In this document: piece by piece, positions 1-8,281 of the stretch
Numbering within the stretch: the first letter of the stretch is position 1
Layout of the letters: each line of letters begins with the position of its first letter
Source of the DNA: DASUAS01 sp963756895
GTDB lineage: Bacteria; Actinomycetota; Acidimicrobiia; IMCC26256; DASPTH01
DNA length: 64,000 nucleotides
Assembly: GCA_963756895.1 (NCBI GenBank)
Contig: CAVWPI010000014.1
Location: 70,974-134,973, forward strand
Direction of reading: 5' to 3'
Position numbers and translations under genes: made by a program
The notes under the pieces: generated by a model
Seen by the model: only the letters and a program-made list of their open reading frames with translations
Told to the model about the DNA's origin: nothing
Databases searched by the model: none

Positions 1-481
1 CCGACAGGCGGACCGCGTTGATCGTGCCCAGCCCGGCGTCGGCGACCAGCACCACGAGGTCGGGCGCGACGAGGTGCACGAGGGAGACGTTGTCGCCGTC
101 GTCGCTGATCGGGGAGCGGGGCCCGCCCACCCCTTCGACGAGCCCGACGTCGACCGACGGCGGCCAGCTGATACCGCCTGCGAGGTCGGCGGTGGTGAAC
201 GGCGCCAGCCCCAGTTCGCGCGCGGCCATGGGCGGCGCCCACGGCACGGCCAGGGTGCGCGACGGCGGGCAGACGGTGTCCGGGTCCTCGCCGGTGGCGT
301 CGGCGAGCACGTCGGCGTCGGTGGTGGCACCGGGCTCGCCGGACTGCACCGGCTTGCGCGCCGCGACCTGCACGCCGGCAGTGCGGAGCTCGCGCGCCAG
401 TGCTGCGGCCCACCACGTCTTGCCGATGTCGGTGGCGGTGCCGGCGACGAAGACCAGCGTGCACGGGCGCGGCGGGTTCAT
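1..481 (-). CDS. bioD: dethiobiotin synthetase, 3' part outside the window
   Basis: ATP-dependent closure of the ureido ring of 7,8-diaminononanoate to give dethiobiotin, the penultimate step of biotin synthesis (cytoplasmic). The N-terminus begins MNPPRPCTLVFVAGTATDIG with a GT(A)TDIGKT-type P-loop near residues 13-20, and the region RKPVQSG follows, as in BioD. A downstream segment with VEGVGGPRSP matches the second conserved BioD loop. The ATG overlaps the TGA of bioF (ATGA), so translation is coupled. The gene is cut by the window edge after about 160 codons. No frame slip is seen in the visible part. Confidence 0.9.
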   Translation of the reverse strand, partial: MNPPRPCTLVFVAGTATDIGKTWWAAALARELRTAGVQVAARKPVQSGEPGATTDADVLADATGEDPDTVCPPSRTLAVPWAPPMAARELGLAPFTTADLAGGISWPPSVDVGLVEGVGGPRSPISDDGDNVSLVHLVAPDLVVLVADAGLGTINAVRLS

Positions 482-1603
482 GGAGTCGCGTTCATCGCGC
501 GATCGGGGAACAGCTCGACCAGCGCGGCGGCGAGGCCGTCGACCTGGTCGGTGGTGTGGTCGGCCGAGATGGCCACCCGCAGTCGCGACGTCCCGGGCGG
601 CACGGTGGGCGGGCGGATGGCGGTGACCAGGAAGCCGCGCGCCGCGAGCGCGTCGGCGGCTTCGAGCGCCGCGCTTCGCTCCCGCACACGTACGGGACGA
701 CGGGCGACGGGTGCCCCGGACGCAGGCGGTCCACGTTGGCGCGCAGGCGGGCGCGCAGCTCGTCGCCCTCGGGCGAGCGCAGCACGCGCAGCGCGGCGAG
801 GGCGGCGGCGGCGTCGGCCGGGCTCGACGCGGTGGTGAAGATGTAGGCGCGGGCGCGGTTCACGAGCAGGTCGGTGTACCGCTGCGGCCCGGCCACGAAG
901 CCGCCGAGCGCACCGAGGGTCTTCGACAAGGTGCCCACGCGCAGCACGGCGACGTCGTCGGGCACTTCGACCGGGGGACCGAGCACGGCGTGCGCCTCGT
1001 CGAGCACGAGCAGCGCGCCGTGGTCGCGCGCACACGTCGAGCAGCTTGTCGACCGGCGCCCCGTCGCCGTCCATGGAGAAGGTGGTCTCGCTGACGACGA
1101 TGGCGCGCGCCCGCGTGTTCGCGCGCAGCAGCTCGTCGACATGGGCGGCGTCGAGGTGGCGGTAGACCGCGAGGGGTGCGCCCGCCAGGCGGCGCCCGTC
1201 GATGAGCGACGCGTGGTTGAGCTCGTCGGAGCACACCAGCGTGTCGCCACCGGCGAAGGTGGTCAGCACACCCAGGTTGGCCGCGAAGCCGGTGGTGAAG
1301 AGCACCGCCGCCTCGGCGTCCTTCCACGCCGCGAGCTCGGCTTCGAGCTCGTGGTGCACCGGGCGGGAACCGACGATGAGCCGCGCCGCGCCCGCGCCGG
1401 TGCCCCACCGGTCGATGGCGTCGTGGGCGGCGGCGACGACCGCGGGGTGGTGGGTGAGGCCGAGGTAGTCGTTCGACGCGAACGAGACCAGGGCGTCGGA
1501 CGCCGATGGGTCGAAGGCGCGTGGTGCACGCCACTGGCCGGCGTCGACGGATCTGCTCCGTCGCCCGTGCCGCCCACTCGTCCCACCCGCGGGGATCGCT
1601 CAC
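478..1603 (-). CDS. bioF: 8-amino-7-oxononanoate synthase, interrupted by three frame slips
   Basis: PLP enzyme condensing pimeloyl-ACP (or pimeloyl-CoA) with alanine, the first committed ring-forming step of biotin synthesis. Family segments are scattered over frames: SFASNDYLGL and GTGAGAARLIVGS near the N-terminus, LFTTGFAANLGVL, SDELNHASLIDG, then LVLDEAHAVLG and the PLP-lysine region GTLSKTLGALGG, and a C-terminus ending LFPDRAMNATP. The slips fall at about 1546-1556, 1025-1031 and 682-690. Stitched together they restore a normal-length protein of about 375 residues. The GTG start at 1603 overlaps the bioA stop (GTGA). Because all blocks survive, sequence error is favoured over a pseudogene. 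Confidence 0.85.
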
Positions 1604-2893
1604 GAGGCGACCTCGTCGAGCGCGTCGGTCACGCGCGTGGACGGTGCGGTGGAGCTCCTCCGACGTGACCGTGAGCGGAGGCATGAGCACCACGACGTCA
1701 CCGAGCGGGCGCAGCAACACGCCGCGTTCGACCGCGCCCGCGCAGATGCGCCGGCCCCAGCGCAGGCCGTCGGCCGGGGGCGCGAGCTCGACCCCGCCCA
1801 TCAGGCCCTGGAGGCGCACCTCCTTCACCGCGGGATGGGGCGCGACGCGATCGTCGAGCAGGTCGTGCAGCTCCTCCGAGCGGGCGCGTACGTTGTCGAG
1901 CACCGACCACGCGTCCAGCAGCTCCAGGTGGCGCAGCGCGACCGCGGCTGCGAGCGCGTTCCCCGAGTACGAGTGCCCGTGGTAGAGGGTGCGCTCCGAG
2001 AGGTCCGGGCCGAGGAAGGCGTCGAACACGCGGCCGCTCGCCACCGTGGCCGACATCGGCAGGTACCCCGCGGTGAGCCCCTTGCCCAGGACGAGCAGGT
2101 CGGGCCGAAGGTCGCACTGCTCCGACGCGAACAACGAGCCCGTGCGTCCGAACCCGGTGGCGACCTCGTCGCAGATCAGGAGCACCTCGTGCTCGCGGCA
2201 CGCCGCGCCGAGGGCGCGCAGACCATCGGGGTCGGCGAGCTGCATGCCCGCCGCGCCCTGCACCAACGGTTCGACGATGACCGCGGCCAGCTCGGAGGCG
2301 TGCGCGGCGACCAGCGCGCACGCGGTGTCGAAGCAGGCGGGGTCGGCGAAGTGCGGCGCCCGCAACACGGGGAAGCGCAGCGGGTCGAACAGCTCGGTGC
2401 CGAACCCGCCGTCGCCCACCGACAGGGCGCCGATGGTGTCGCCGTGATAGGCGCCGCCGAACGCGAGGAACCGCGTACGACCGTCGACACCTTGATTGGC
2501 CCAGTACTGGAACGCGATCTTGAGCGCCTGCTCGACCGCGGCGGCGCCGTCGGACGCGAAGAGGAAGTGCGCATCGTCCACCGGCACGACGCGCGCCAGC
2601 GCCTCGGCCAGTTCGACGACCACGACGTTCCCGTTGCCGAGCATGGTGGAGTGGGCGCCCCGCTCGAGCTGGGCGCGGACCGCGTCGTCGAGCTCGGGGA
2701 CGTGGTGGCCGAGGGTGTTGACCCACAGCGAGGAGATGGCGTCGAGGTAGCGGCGGCCGTCGACGTCGACGAGCTCGTGGCCCTCGCCCCGCTCCACCAG
2801 GATCGGCGCGTTCTCGGCGAACGCGTCCATCTGCGTGAAGCCGTGCCACACGACCGCGGCGTCGCGCGCCACCCACTCGTCGTGCCGGCCCAC
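1600..2893 (-). CDS. bioA: adenosylmethionine-8-amino-7-oxononanoate aminotransferase
   Basis: Class III PLP aminotransferase that uses SAM as amino donor to turn 7-keto-8-aminopelargonate into 7,8-diaminopelargonate. Visible signatures are the N-terminal VWHGFTQM, SSLWVNTLGHH, FASDGAAAVEQALK, GAYHGDTIGALSVG, the ICDEVATGFGRTG aspartate motif and the PLP lysine in VLGKGLTAGYLP; YHGHSYSGN follows. One net +1 slip in a CGCGCG run at about 1632-1637 moves the last 10 codons (VTDALDEVAS) to another frame. The stop overlaps the bioF start and the ATG lies 3 bases after the HIT gene, so the four genes look like one operon. Confidence 0.92.
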
Positions 2894-2896
2894 GGC

Positions 2897-3331
2897 CTAC
2901 TCGCTGACGTGCTCCGCGCCAGCTGCGTCGAGCTGGGCGCGCAGCGCGGTGCGGATCTCCGCCGCCGCGGCGTCGAGCGAACCCTCGGGAGGGTTGGGGT
3001 CGGCGTGCGCGAACGACAGCTCCGACACCGAGTCGAAGGGCACCACGTGGAGGTGGACGTGGGGCACCTCGTCCCCCACGATCATCACGCCGATGCGGCG
3101 GGCGTCGAACGCGGCCATCTGCGCCTTTCCGATGGTCTGCGCGACGAGGAAGAGGTGCGTGGCGAGGTCGGCGTCGAGGTCGACCCAGTGGTCGACCTCG
3201 GCGCGGGGCACCACCAGCGCGTGACCGGTGTGCATCGGGTTGATGGAGAGGAACACGACGCACTGGTCGTCGCGCCACACGAACACGCCGGGGATCTCCC
3301 CGTCGATGATGCGGGTGAACAGCGTCGCCAT
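2897..3331 (-). CDS. HIT-family nucleotide hydrolase/transferase
   Basis: 144-residue histidine-triad protein, probably a cytoplasmic purine nucleoside phosphoramidase (Hint-like). It starts MATLFTRIIDGEIPG and carries the substrate-loop segment NPMHTGHALVVPR and the catalytic HVHLHVVP triad near residues 97-104. An upstream in-frame GTG would add 26 residues, but these lie in the intergenic hairpin and do not resemble the family, so the ATG at 3331 is chosen. It is the first gene of the transcript into bioA-bioF-bioD; the link to biotin is positional only. Confidence 0.9.
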   Translation of the reverse strand: MATLFTRIIDGEIPGVFVWRDDQCVVFLSINPMHTGHALVVPRAEVDHWVDLDADLATHLFLVAQTIGKAQMAAFDARRIGVMIVGDEVPHVHLHVVPFDSVSELSFAHADPNPPEGSLDAAAAEIRTALRAQLDAAGAEHVSE

Positions 3332-3364
3332 GCCGGTCAGGCTACCCAGCCTCCATCCCTCGGC

Positions 3365-3411
3365 TTTTGGCGTGGTGGACCCGCGACATCCGCGGGTCTG
3401 CCACGCCAAAA
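3365..3411. terminator. 21-bp imperfect inverted repeat, probable transcription terminator
   Basis: Arms 3365-3385 and 3391-3411 match over 21 bases with two mismatches around a 5-base loop (acatc). The outer ends are TTTT and AAAA, so on the minus strand the stem ends in a short T run. It sits between the permease gene (ending 3437) and the HIT gene start, and can stop minus-strand transcription. Its outer arm TTTGGCGTGG recurs in another hairpin at 23938-23985. Confidence 0.6.
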
Positions 3412-3436
3412 CGTGGGGAGGGGTCAGGGGGAGGGG

Positions 3437-4306
3437 TCAGTGGGGGCCGGCGAGGAGGGAGTCGGCCTGGGCGCCGGCGCGGCGGGCCCCGGCGATGATC
3501 GACGCCAGCGCGAACAGCGCCGCCGCGACCAGCACGATCGCCCCGCCGGCGGCGAGCGCCCACTGGCGCGCCGCGAACAGGCCCAACACCGCCGACACCA
3601 CGCCCACTGCGACCGCCCCGACCAGGGTGGCGCGGAACGAACGGGCCAGCAGCCGGCTGGTCGCCACCGGCAGCACCATGAGCGCGGCGATGAGGAGCAC
3701 GCCGACGATGCGCATGGCCATCACCACCGTCACCGCGGTGAGCACCGCGAGCATGGTGTTGAGCGAGCGAGCGGGGATGCCGGCGACGCGCGCGGAGTCC
3801 TCGTCGAGCACGACCGCGAGGAGCGCACGTCCGGTGAACGCGATCGCGACCACGATCACCGCGCCGAGGCCGATGACCGTCCACACGTCGTCGGCGGTGG
3901 CGGTGAGGATCGAGCCGAACAGGTAGGGCTGCAGGTTCGTGTTCGTCGCCGACCGGCTGGCGAGCACGACGCCCGCGGCGATGCCGCCGTAGAACACGAG
4001 CGCGAGCGCGAGGTCGCCGGTGGCGGTACCGCGGGTGCGCAGGAACTCGATCACCAACGCGGCCGCGACCGCGACGACGAGCGCGGTCCACGTGGGCGAC
4101 GTGTCGAGCAGCAGGCTGGCACCGATGCCGGCGACGGCCACGTGGCCGATGCCGTCGCCCATGAGCGACAGGCCCTTCTGCACCAGGAACACGCCGATGA
4201 GCGGGGCGGTCGCACCCACGACGACGCCGGCGATCAGCGCGAGCTGCATGTAGGTGCGGTCGAAGGGCCAGGGCAGGCCCCACGGCATCCCGGGCAGGCC
4301 TCCCAT
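3437..4306 (-). CDS. ABC-3-family metal importer permease (ZnuB/MntB type)
   Basis: 289-residue inner-membrane permease of the family that imports zinc or manganese with a ZnuC-like ATPase. Roughly eight hydrophobic helices are visible. The region around VFLVQKGLSLMGDGIGHVAV is the conserved first cytoplasmic block, and MRIVGVLLIAALMVLPVATS is the characteristic late helix. It starts MGGLPGMPWG at an ATG 14 bases after the ATPase stop. No solute-binding protein (ZnuA) is encoded next to it, so that subunit must be elsewhere or replaced. Metal specificity cannot be read from the permease. Confidence 0.88.
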   Translation of the reverse strand: MGGLPGMPWGLPWPFDRTYMQLALIAGVVVGATAPLIGVFLVQKGLSLMGDGIGHVAVAGIGASLLLDTSPTWTALVVAVAAALVIEFLRTRGTATGDLALALVFYGGIAAGVVLASRSATNTNLQPYLFGSILTATADDVWTVIGLGAVIVVAIAFTGRALLAVVLDEDSARVAGIPARSLNTMLAVLTAVTVVMAMRIVGVLLIAALMVLPVATSRLLARSFRATLVGAVAVGVVSAVLGLFAARQWALAAGGAIVLVAAALFALASIIAGARRAGAQADSLLAGPH

Positions 4307-4319
4307 CAGGCGGTCTCCA

Positions 4320-5093
4320 TCAGACGATCTCTTCCAGCCACAGCGGGAGGTCGTCGCGGTGCACGCCGAGGCTGACGCCGGTGGCGGCGAGGTCGGCGGG
4401 CGCGCCGTCGAACACCACCCGGTGCTTGAGCACCACGACGTGGTCGAGGTCGTCGGCGACCGCGCCCAGCTCGTGCGAGACGAGCAGCACCGCGGCGTGG
4501 TGGTGCTCCACCAGGTGCACCAGCGAATCGCGGAACAGCGCCTGCGACTCGACGTCGACACCGGCGATCGGTTCGTCGAGCACCAGCAGCTCCGGATCGG
4601 CGGCGAGCGCGCGCGCGATCAGCGCGCGTTGCTGCTGGCCGCCCGAGAGCTCGTGCAGTCGCTTGCGCCGGTGGTCGGAGAGCGCGACGGACTCGAGGGC
4701 GTGGTCGACCGCGTCCCGGTCGGCGCGGGTGCGGCGCTTCCACCACCCCTGCTTGGCCAACCGGCCGGTGGCGACTACTTCTTCGACCGTGGCCGGGAGG
4801 TCGGGCGCGATGCGCGGTCGCTGCGGCACGTACCCCACCCGCCAGCGGTCGCGGAGATCGGTGGGGGCGACGCCGAACACCTCGACCGCTCCGGTCTGCG
4901 GCGCGAGCAGCCCGAGGAGGATCCGCAGCAGCGTGGACTTGCCCGATCCGTTCGGTCCCGCCAGCGCGGCGAACTCCCCGGCGCGCACGTCGAGGCCGAC
5001 GTGGTCGAGCACCACCTCGGGTCCGTAGGCGAACGACACGTCGCGGGCTGCGAGCACGACCGGCGCCGCGTCGGAGTTGAGCATGATTCTCAT
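4320..5093 (-). CDS. ABC metal importer ATP-binding protein (ZnuC/MntA type)
   Basis: 257-residue ATPase that drives the adjacent permease. Motifs in order: Walker A GPNGSGKST near residue 45, Q-loop YVPQRPRI, signature LSGGQQQRALIARAL, Walker B LLVLDEP followed by IAGVD, and switch histidine LLVSHELG. Two ATG codons are possible, at 5093 and 5084, and the Fur-family-like box covers both. It is transcribed divergently from the cation efflux gene at 5135, so import and export of divalent metal share one control region of about 40 bases. Confidence 0.9.
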   Translation of the reverse strand: MRIMLNSDAAPVVLAARDVSFAYGPEVVLDHVGLDVRAGEFAALAGPNGSGKSTLLRILLGLLAPQTGAVEVFGVAPTDLRDRWRVGYVPQRPRIAPDLPATVEEVVATGRLAKQGWWKRRTRADRDAVDHALESVALSDHRRKRLHELSGGQQQRALIARALAADPELLVLDEPIAGVDVESQALFRDSLVHLVEHHHAAVLLVSHELGAVADDLDHVVVLKHRVVFDGAPADLAATGVSLGVHRDDLPLWLEEIV

Positions 5094-5096
5094 TAT
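5083..5096. promoter_or_regulatory. Fur/Zur-family-like operator between metal import and export genes
   Basis: An AT-rich island in a GC-rich background reads ATGATTCTCATTAT. It contains ATGA-N3-TCAT, an inverted repeat like the half-sites of Fur-family boxes; the minus strand reads ATAATGAGAATCAT. It overlaps the first codons of the importer ATPase and lies about 40 bases before the efflux gene. A Fur-family gene is present at 11482-11937. The assignment to Zur rather than Fur or Mur is inference. Confidence 0.45.
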
Positions 5097-5134
5097 GGCC
5101 GCTCGGTGCGGCCGGCGCCCCAGGGGCGGCGAGA

Positions 5135-6057
5135 ATGAGTGTGATGGCTCACGACCACCACGACCACGGCGACGCCCTGCGGCGCACCGCGGCCCGGAAC
5201 GTGGGCCGGCTGTGGGTGGCGTTGGCCCTCACCCTGACCTTCGTGGTGGTCGAGGCGATCACCGCGTTCGTCAGCGGTTCCCTCGCCCTGCTGTCGGACG
5301 CCGCCCACATGCTCACGGACGGCGTGGCGATCGCGCTGGCCCTCGGGTCGATCGTGGTGGCCAACCGCGCCTCGCACGACGGCTCGCGCACGTTCGGGTT
5401 GTTCCGCCTCGAGATCCTGGCGTCGCTGCTGAACGCGATCCTGACCTTCGCGGTCGCGGGCTACGTGCTGTTCGAGGCGGTGGTCCGCCTGACCGAGGGC
5501 GGCAGCAGCGTCGAGTCGGGACCGATGCTCGTGGTCGCGGTGGCCGGGCTGGCCATCAACCTGGTCGTCTTCTGCATGTTGCGCGGCGGCGCGCAGGACA
5601 GCCTCGCGGTGCGCGGCGCCTACGTCGACGCCATGGCCGATGCCGCCGGCTCGGTCGGGGTGATCGTGGCCGCGATCGTGATCGCGACCACCGGCTGGGA
5701 CCCGATCGACCCCATCGTGGCGATGGTCATCGGCGTGTGGATCCTTCCCGCGCGTGGCGACTGGCGGCGAGCGCCTTGCGCGTGCTGCTCCAGGTCGCGC
5801 CGGCGCACATCGACCTCGACGCGATCCGCAACGACCTGATGGCGCTCCCGGGGGTCGTCGACGTGCACGACCTCCACGTGTGGACGCTCACGTCGGAGAT
5901 GGACGTCGCCAGCGCGCACGTGATGGTCGGGGCCGACGCCGACGCCCACGGCGTGCTCGACCAGGCGCGCGACCTCCTCCTCGAGCACGAGATCGCGCAC
6001 GCCACCATCCAGGTGGAGCCCGACGACCACGCGGGGTGCGCCGAGCTCAACTGGTGA
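5135..6057 (+). CDS. cation diffusion facilitator (CzcD/ZitB-like) with one frame slip
   Basis: About 307-residue CDF antiporter exporting Zn(II) or similar cations. It begins with a histidine-rich stretch (AHDHHDHGD), then six helices with the metal-site pairs SDAAHMLTD in helix 2 and YVDAMADAAGS in helix 5, and a C-terminal cytoplasmic domain with VVDVHDLHVWTLTSE. A net -1 slip at about 5745-5752 (CCC where CCCC would restore frame, GVWILPRAWRLAAS) splits helix 6 from the tail domain. Starts at 5135 and 5144 are both possible. The 3' end overlaps the convergent gene by 11 bases. Confidence 0.88.
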
Positions 6058-7093
6058 CGGGCGCGGCTCTCCGTCCGCGCGCGGGCGTCGACGGTCGGAG
6101 GCGGAACGCCGCCGCCACCGCGAGACCGGCGCCGAGCCCGAGCGTGAGCGTCACCACCAGGCGGGCGAACCCGGCCGAGAACGTGCTGGGCACCTGTGAG
6201 TTGCCGAGGCTGGTGACGTCGGCGAGACCGCCGGCGACGAACAGGAAGATGGTGGCAACGAGCACGATCGGCACCGCCGACTCCGCGCCCTTGCGCCAGA
6301 TCCAACCCAGGGCGAGCAGCCCGAGGGCGATGCCGGCGATCGAGTAGGCGCTCTCGCCCAGCTTGGTCCCGAACGACGCGGTCGACGCGTCCCACAGCCC
6401 CACCACGTGCACGACTTCGGTGAGCGTCAGCAGCGCGAGCGCGACGACGAAGACGGTGCGCCACGCGCGAGTGCGGGACAGCCCGAACACGAGCGCGGCG
6501 ACGAGCACCGCGCCGACCACCCACGGCCACGGCGAGGGCGGTGGCACGTACACGAGCTGCCCGCGGACGGTGAGGTCCTGGTTGCCGACCCGCATGGGGA
6601 TCACCCAGTTGTCGACGACGTGCCGGGTGTCGGGATGACGCGCGACCTCCGGAGGATCCTCGCCACCCATGAAGTGCGCGCGGTGGTCGTGCCAGCGCGC
6701 GGTGGTACCCGACGACACGTTGCGCCACAGTGGCGACGCCTTCGCGTCAGCTGACTTCGGCGGCGCACCCGTGATGGTGGTCGAGCGGTTGAGGTAGGTC
6801 GCGGGGGAGCGGACGTTCTCGAACACGCCGTCCGGACCGATCCGCAGATACGGCTCGCCGTCGTAGCCGAGCACGGTCACCGTGCGCGACCCGTCGTTGG
6901 TGAGCTCGACCTTGGTACCCAGGTCGGTGACCTGCACGTGCACGCCGGCGACGTGCGGTGTCACCGACTGCAGCACCGTCTCGTAGTTGGTGGGGGTGAG
7001 CCCGCCGAGCCCGTGCGCGGCAGCCGGCGCCGCCGTGGCGCCGACGATCCCGACGACGAGTGCGGCGAGCACGAGCAAGCGCCGACGGGTCAT
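6047..7093 (-). CDS. secreted/membrane-anchored protein with C-terminal helices, function unknown
   Basis: 348 residues. A signal peptide (MTRRRLLVLAALVVG to APAAAHG) is followed by an extracytoplasmic domain of about 180 residues, with a histidine-containing segment ARWHDHRAHFMGG, and then about six hydrophobic helices from PWPWVVGAVLVAALV onward. The family is not recognised. It follows the ECF sigma factor with an ATGA overlap, and faces CopC-CopD and thiol-redox genes across the divergent promoter. An envelope metal or redox role is plausible but inferred. The signal peptide and the histidines after the cleavage site resemble copper-handling exoproteins. Confidence 0.7.
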   Translation of the reverse strand: MTRRRLLVLAALVVGIVGATAAPAAAHGLGGLTPTNYETVLQSVTPHVAGVHVQVTDLGTKVELTNDGSRTVTVLGYDGEPYLRIGPDGVFENVRSPATYLNRSTTITGAPPKSADAKASPLWRNVSSGTTARWHDHRAHFMGGEDPPEVARHPDTRHVVDNWVIPMRVGNQDLTVRGQLVYVPPPSPWPWVVGAVLVAALVFGLSRTRAWRTVFVVALALLTLTEVVHVVGLWDASTASFGTKLGESAYSIAGIALGLLALGWIWRKGAESAVPIVLVATIFLFVAGGLADVTSLGNSQVPSTFSAGFARLVVTLTLGLGAGLAVAAAFRLRPSTPARGRRAAPVTS

Positions 7094-7605
7094 CCCGTCT
7101 CCGACCGGCGCACTGCGTCGACCAGGTGCGCACGGGCGCGCGCCACCCGCGACCGGATGGTGCCGATGGGCACCCCGCACGCCTCCGCCGCCTCCTCGTA
7201 CGAGCACCCGATCACTTGGGTGAGCACGAAGGCCGCCCGCTGGTCGTCGGGCAGCTCGTCGACCAACGCCGACACCGCGTGGGCGTCGTTCGGGTCGACC
7301 GCGCTGGCGGTCCCGGGCAGCGTGGCCCGGTGCTCCAGCCGCGTGGCCAGGCGTCGGCGGCGCACGCTGCGCCGCACCTGGTCGGCGCACGCGCGGCGGG
7401 TGATCGAGAGGAGCCAGGTGCGCGCGCTGGAGTCGCCCCGGAAGGCGGGAAGCGCCTTCCACGCCCGGATGAACGCGTCCTGGGTGACGTCGTCGGCGTC
7501 GTCGGGACCCACCAGGTGATAGGCGAGGCGCCAGACATCCGCCTGACTCGATCGGATCGCGTGAAGGAGTGCGGTGCGGTCGCCCTCGCGCGCCGCGAGG
7601 AACAA
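7090..7605 (-). CDS. ECF-family RNA polymerase sigma factor
   Basis: 171 residues. Region 2 carries WRLAYHLVGPDDADDVTQDAF and the -10 recognition stretch FIRAWKALPAFRG, followed by ARTWLLSITRRACADQVR. Region 4 carries LPDDQRAAFVLTQVIGCSYEEAA and the helix-turn-helix GVPIGTIRSRVARARAHL. The only start in frame is TTG at 7605; no ATG or GTG lies upstream before a stop. It is translationally coupled to the following membrane protein (ATGA) and is divergent from a zinc-finger anti-sigma gene at 7679. ECF pairs are usually co-transcribed in one direction, so this head-to-head order is notable. Confidence 0.9.
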   Translation of the reverse strand: MFLAAREGDRTALLHAIRSSQADVWRLAYHLVGPDDADDVTQDAFIRAWKALPAFRGDSSARTWLLSITRRACADQVRRSVRRRRLATRLEHRATLPGTASAVDPNDAHAVSALVDELPDDQRAAFVLTQVIGCSYEEAAEACGVPIGTIRSRVARARAHLVDAVRRSETG

Positions 7606-7678
7606 CCGCGTGCAGCTCGTCCACGCCGACCGACGATACTGGGGGGAACCCGTCGATCCTCACCGGCGACTACCTCGT

Positions 7679-8281
7679 ATGACCTGCATGCAGATCCATC
7701 AGGCGATCTCGGCCCGGCTCGACGGGGAGGACCCCGGACTCGACGAGCCGACCGTCTACGCGCACCTCGCCGGCTGCGCCGACTGCCGCGCGTACGCGCA
7801 CGACACCGAGGCGTTGCACCGCAGCGTGCGGCTCGCCCCGGCGCCGGCGATCCCCGACCTCACGCCGAGCATCCTGCACGCGATCGGTACCGAATCCACC
7901 GCAGATGCCGAACCGGAGACCAACCTCGCGCTGCGCTGGATCCTGGTGGCCATCGCCGTCGCGCAGATCGCGGTCGCCATCCCCGCGCTCGTGCTCGGGA
8001 GCGACGCCGGGCTGCCGGTTCATACCGCTCGCCACATCGGTTCGTTCGACGTCGCCCTCGGCGTCGGGTTCCTGTACGCGGCGTGGAAGCCGTCGCGCAT
8101 CCCCGGGCTGCTGCCGGTCGTCGCCGCGCTGGTCGCGTGCCTGGTGGGGTCTTCCTTCCTCGACGTCGCTGCGGGCAGCACCCGGGCGCTCGGCGAGGCG
8201 CAGCACGTCCTCGACTTCGTGGGCCTCGTCGTGGTCTGGCTGCTGAGCCGGCCGGCGCCGCGACGGGTGCAGCTCGCGTGA
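7679..8281 (+). CDS. zinc-finger (ZAS) membrane anti-sigma factor
   Basis: 200 residues. The N-terminal domain holds the HX3CX2C motif of zinc-binding anti-sigma factors (H29, C33, C36 in YAHLAGCADC). After a linker rich in Pro and Glu come about four hydrophobic helices, starting at LRWILVAIAVAQIAVAIPAL and ending near LLSRPAPRR. It presumably sequesters the divergent ECF factor. The ATG at 7679 gives MTCMQIHQAIS, the usual start of this family; the longer upstream reading lacks family similarity. The stop overlaps the copCD start (GTGA), so it is the first gene of that operon. Confidence 0.82.
   Translation: MTCMQIHQAISARLDGEDPGLDEPTVYAHLAGCADCRAYAHDTEALHRSVRLAPAPAIPDLTPSILHAIGTESTADAEPETNLALRWILVAIAVAQIAVAIPALVLGSDAGLPVHTARHIGSFDVALGVGFLYAAWKPSRIPGLLPVVAALVACLVGSSFLDVAAGSTRALGEAQHVLDFVGLVVVWLLSRPAPRRVQLA

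Noticed and set aside
478..1603. bioF as a decayed pseudogene
   Set aside because: All catalytic blocks remain in three frames, and similar single-base slips occur in essential genes such as hemC and nuoD across the window, so sequence error is likelier.
1637..4375. A 912-codon open frame on the plus strand opposite bioA, HIT and the permease
   Set aside because: The translation is low-complexity and Arg/Glu/His-rich, as expected for the complement of GC-rich coding DNA; the minus strand holds clear family genes.
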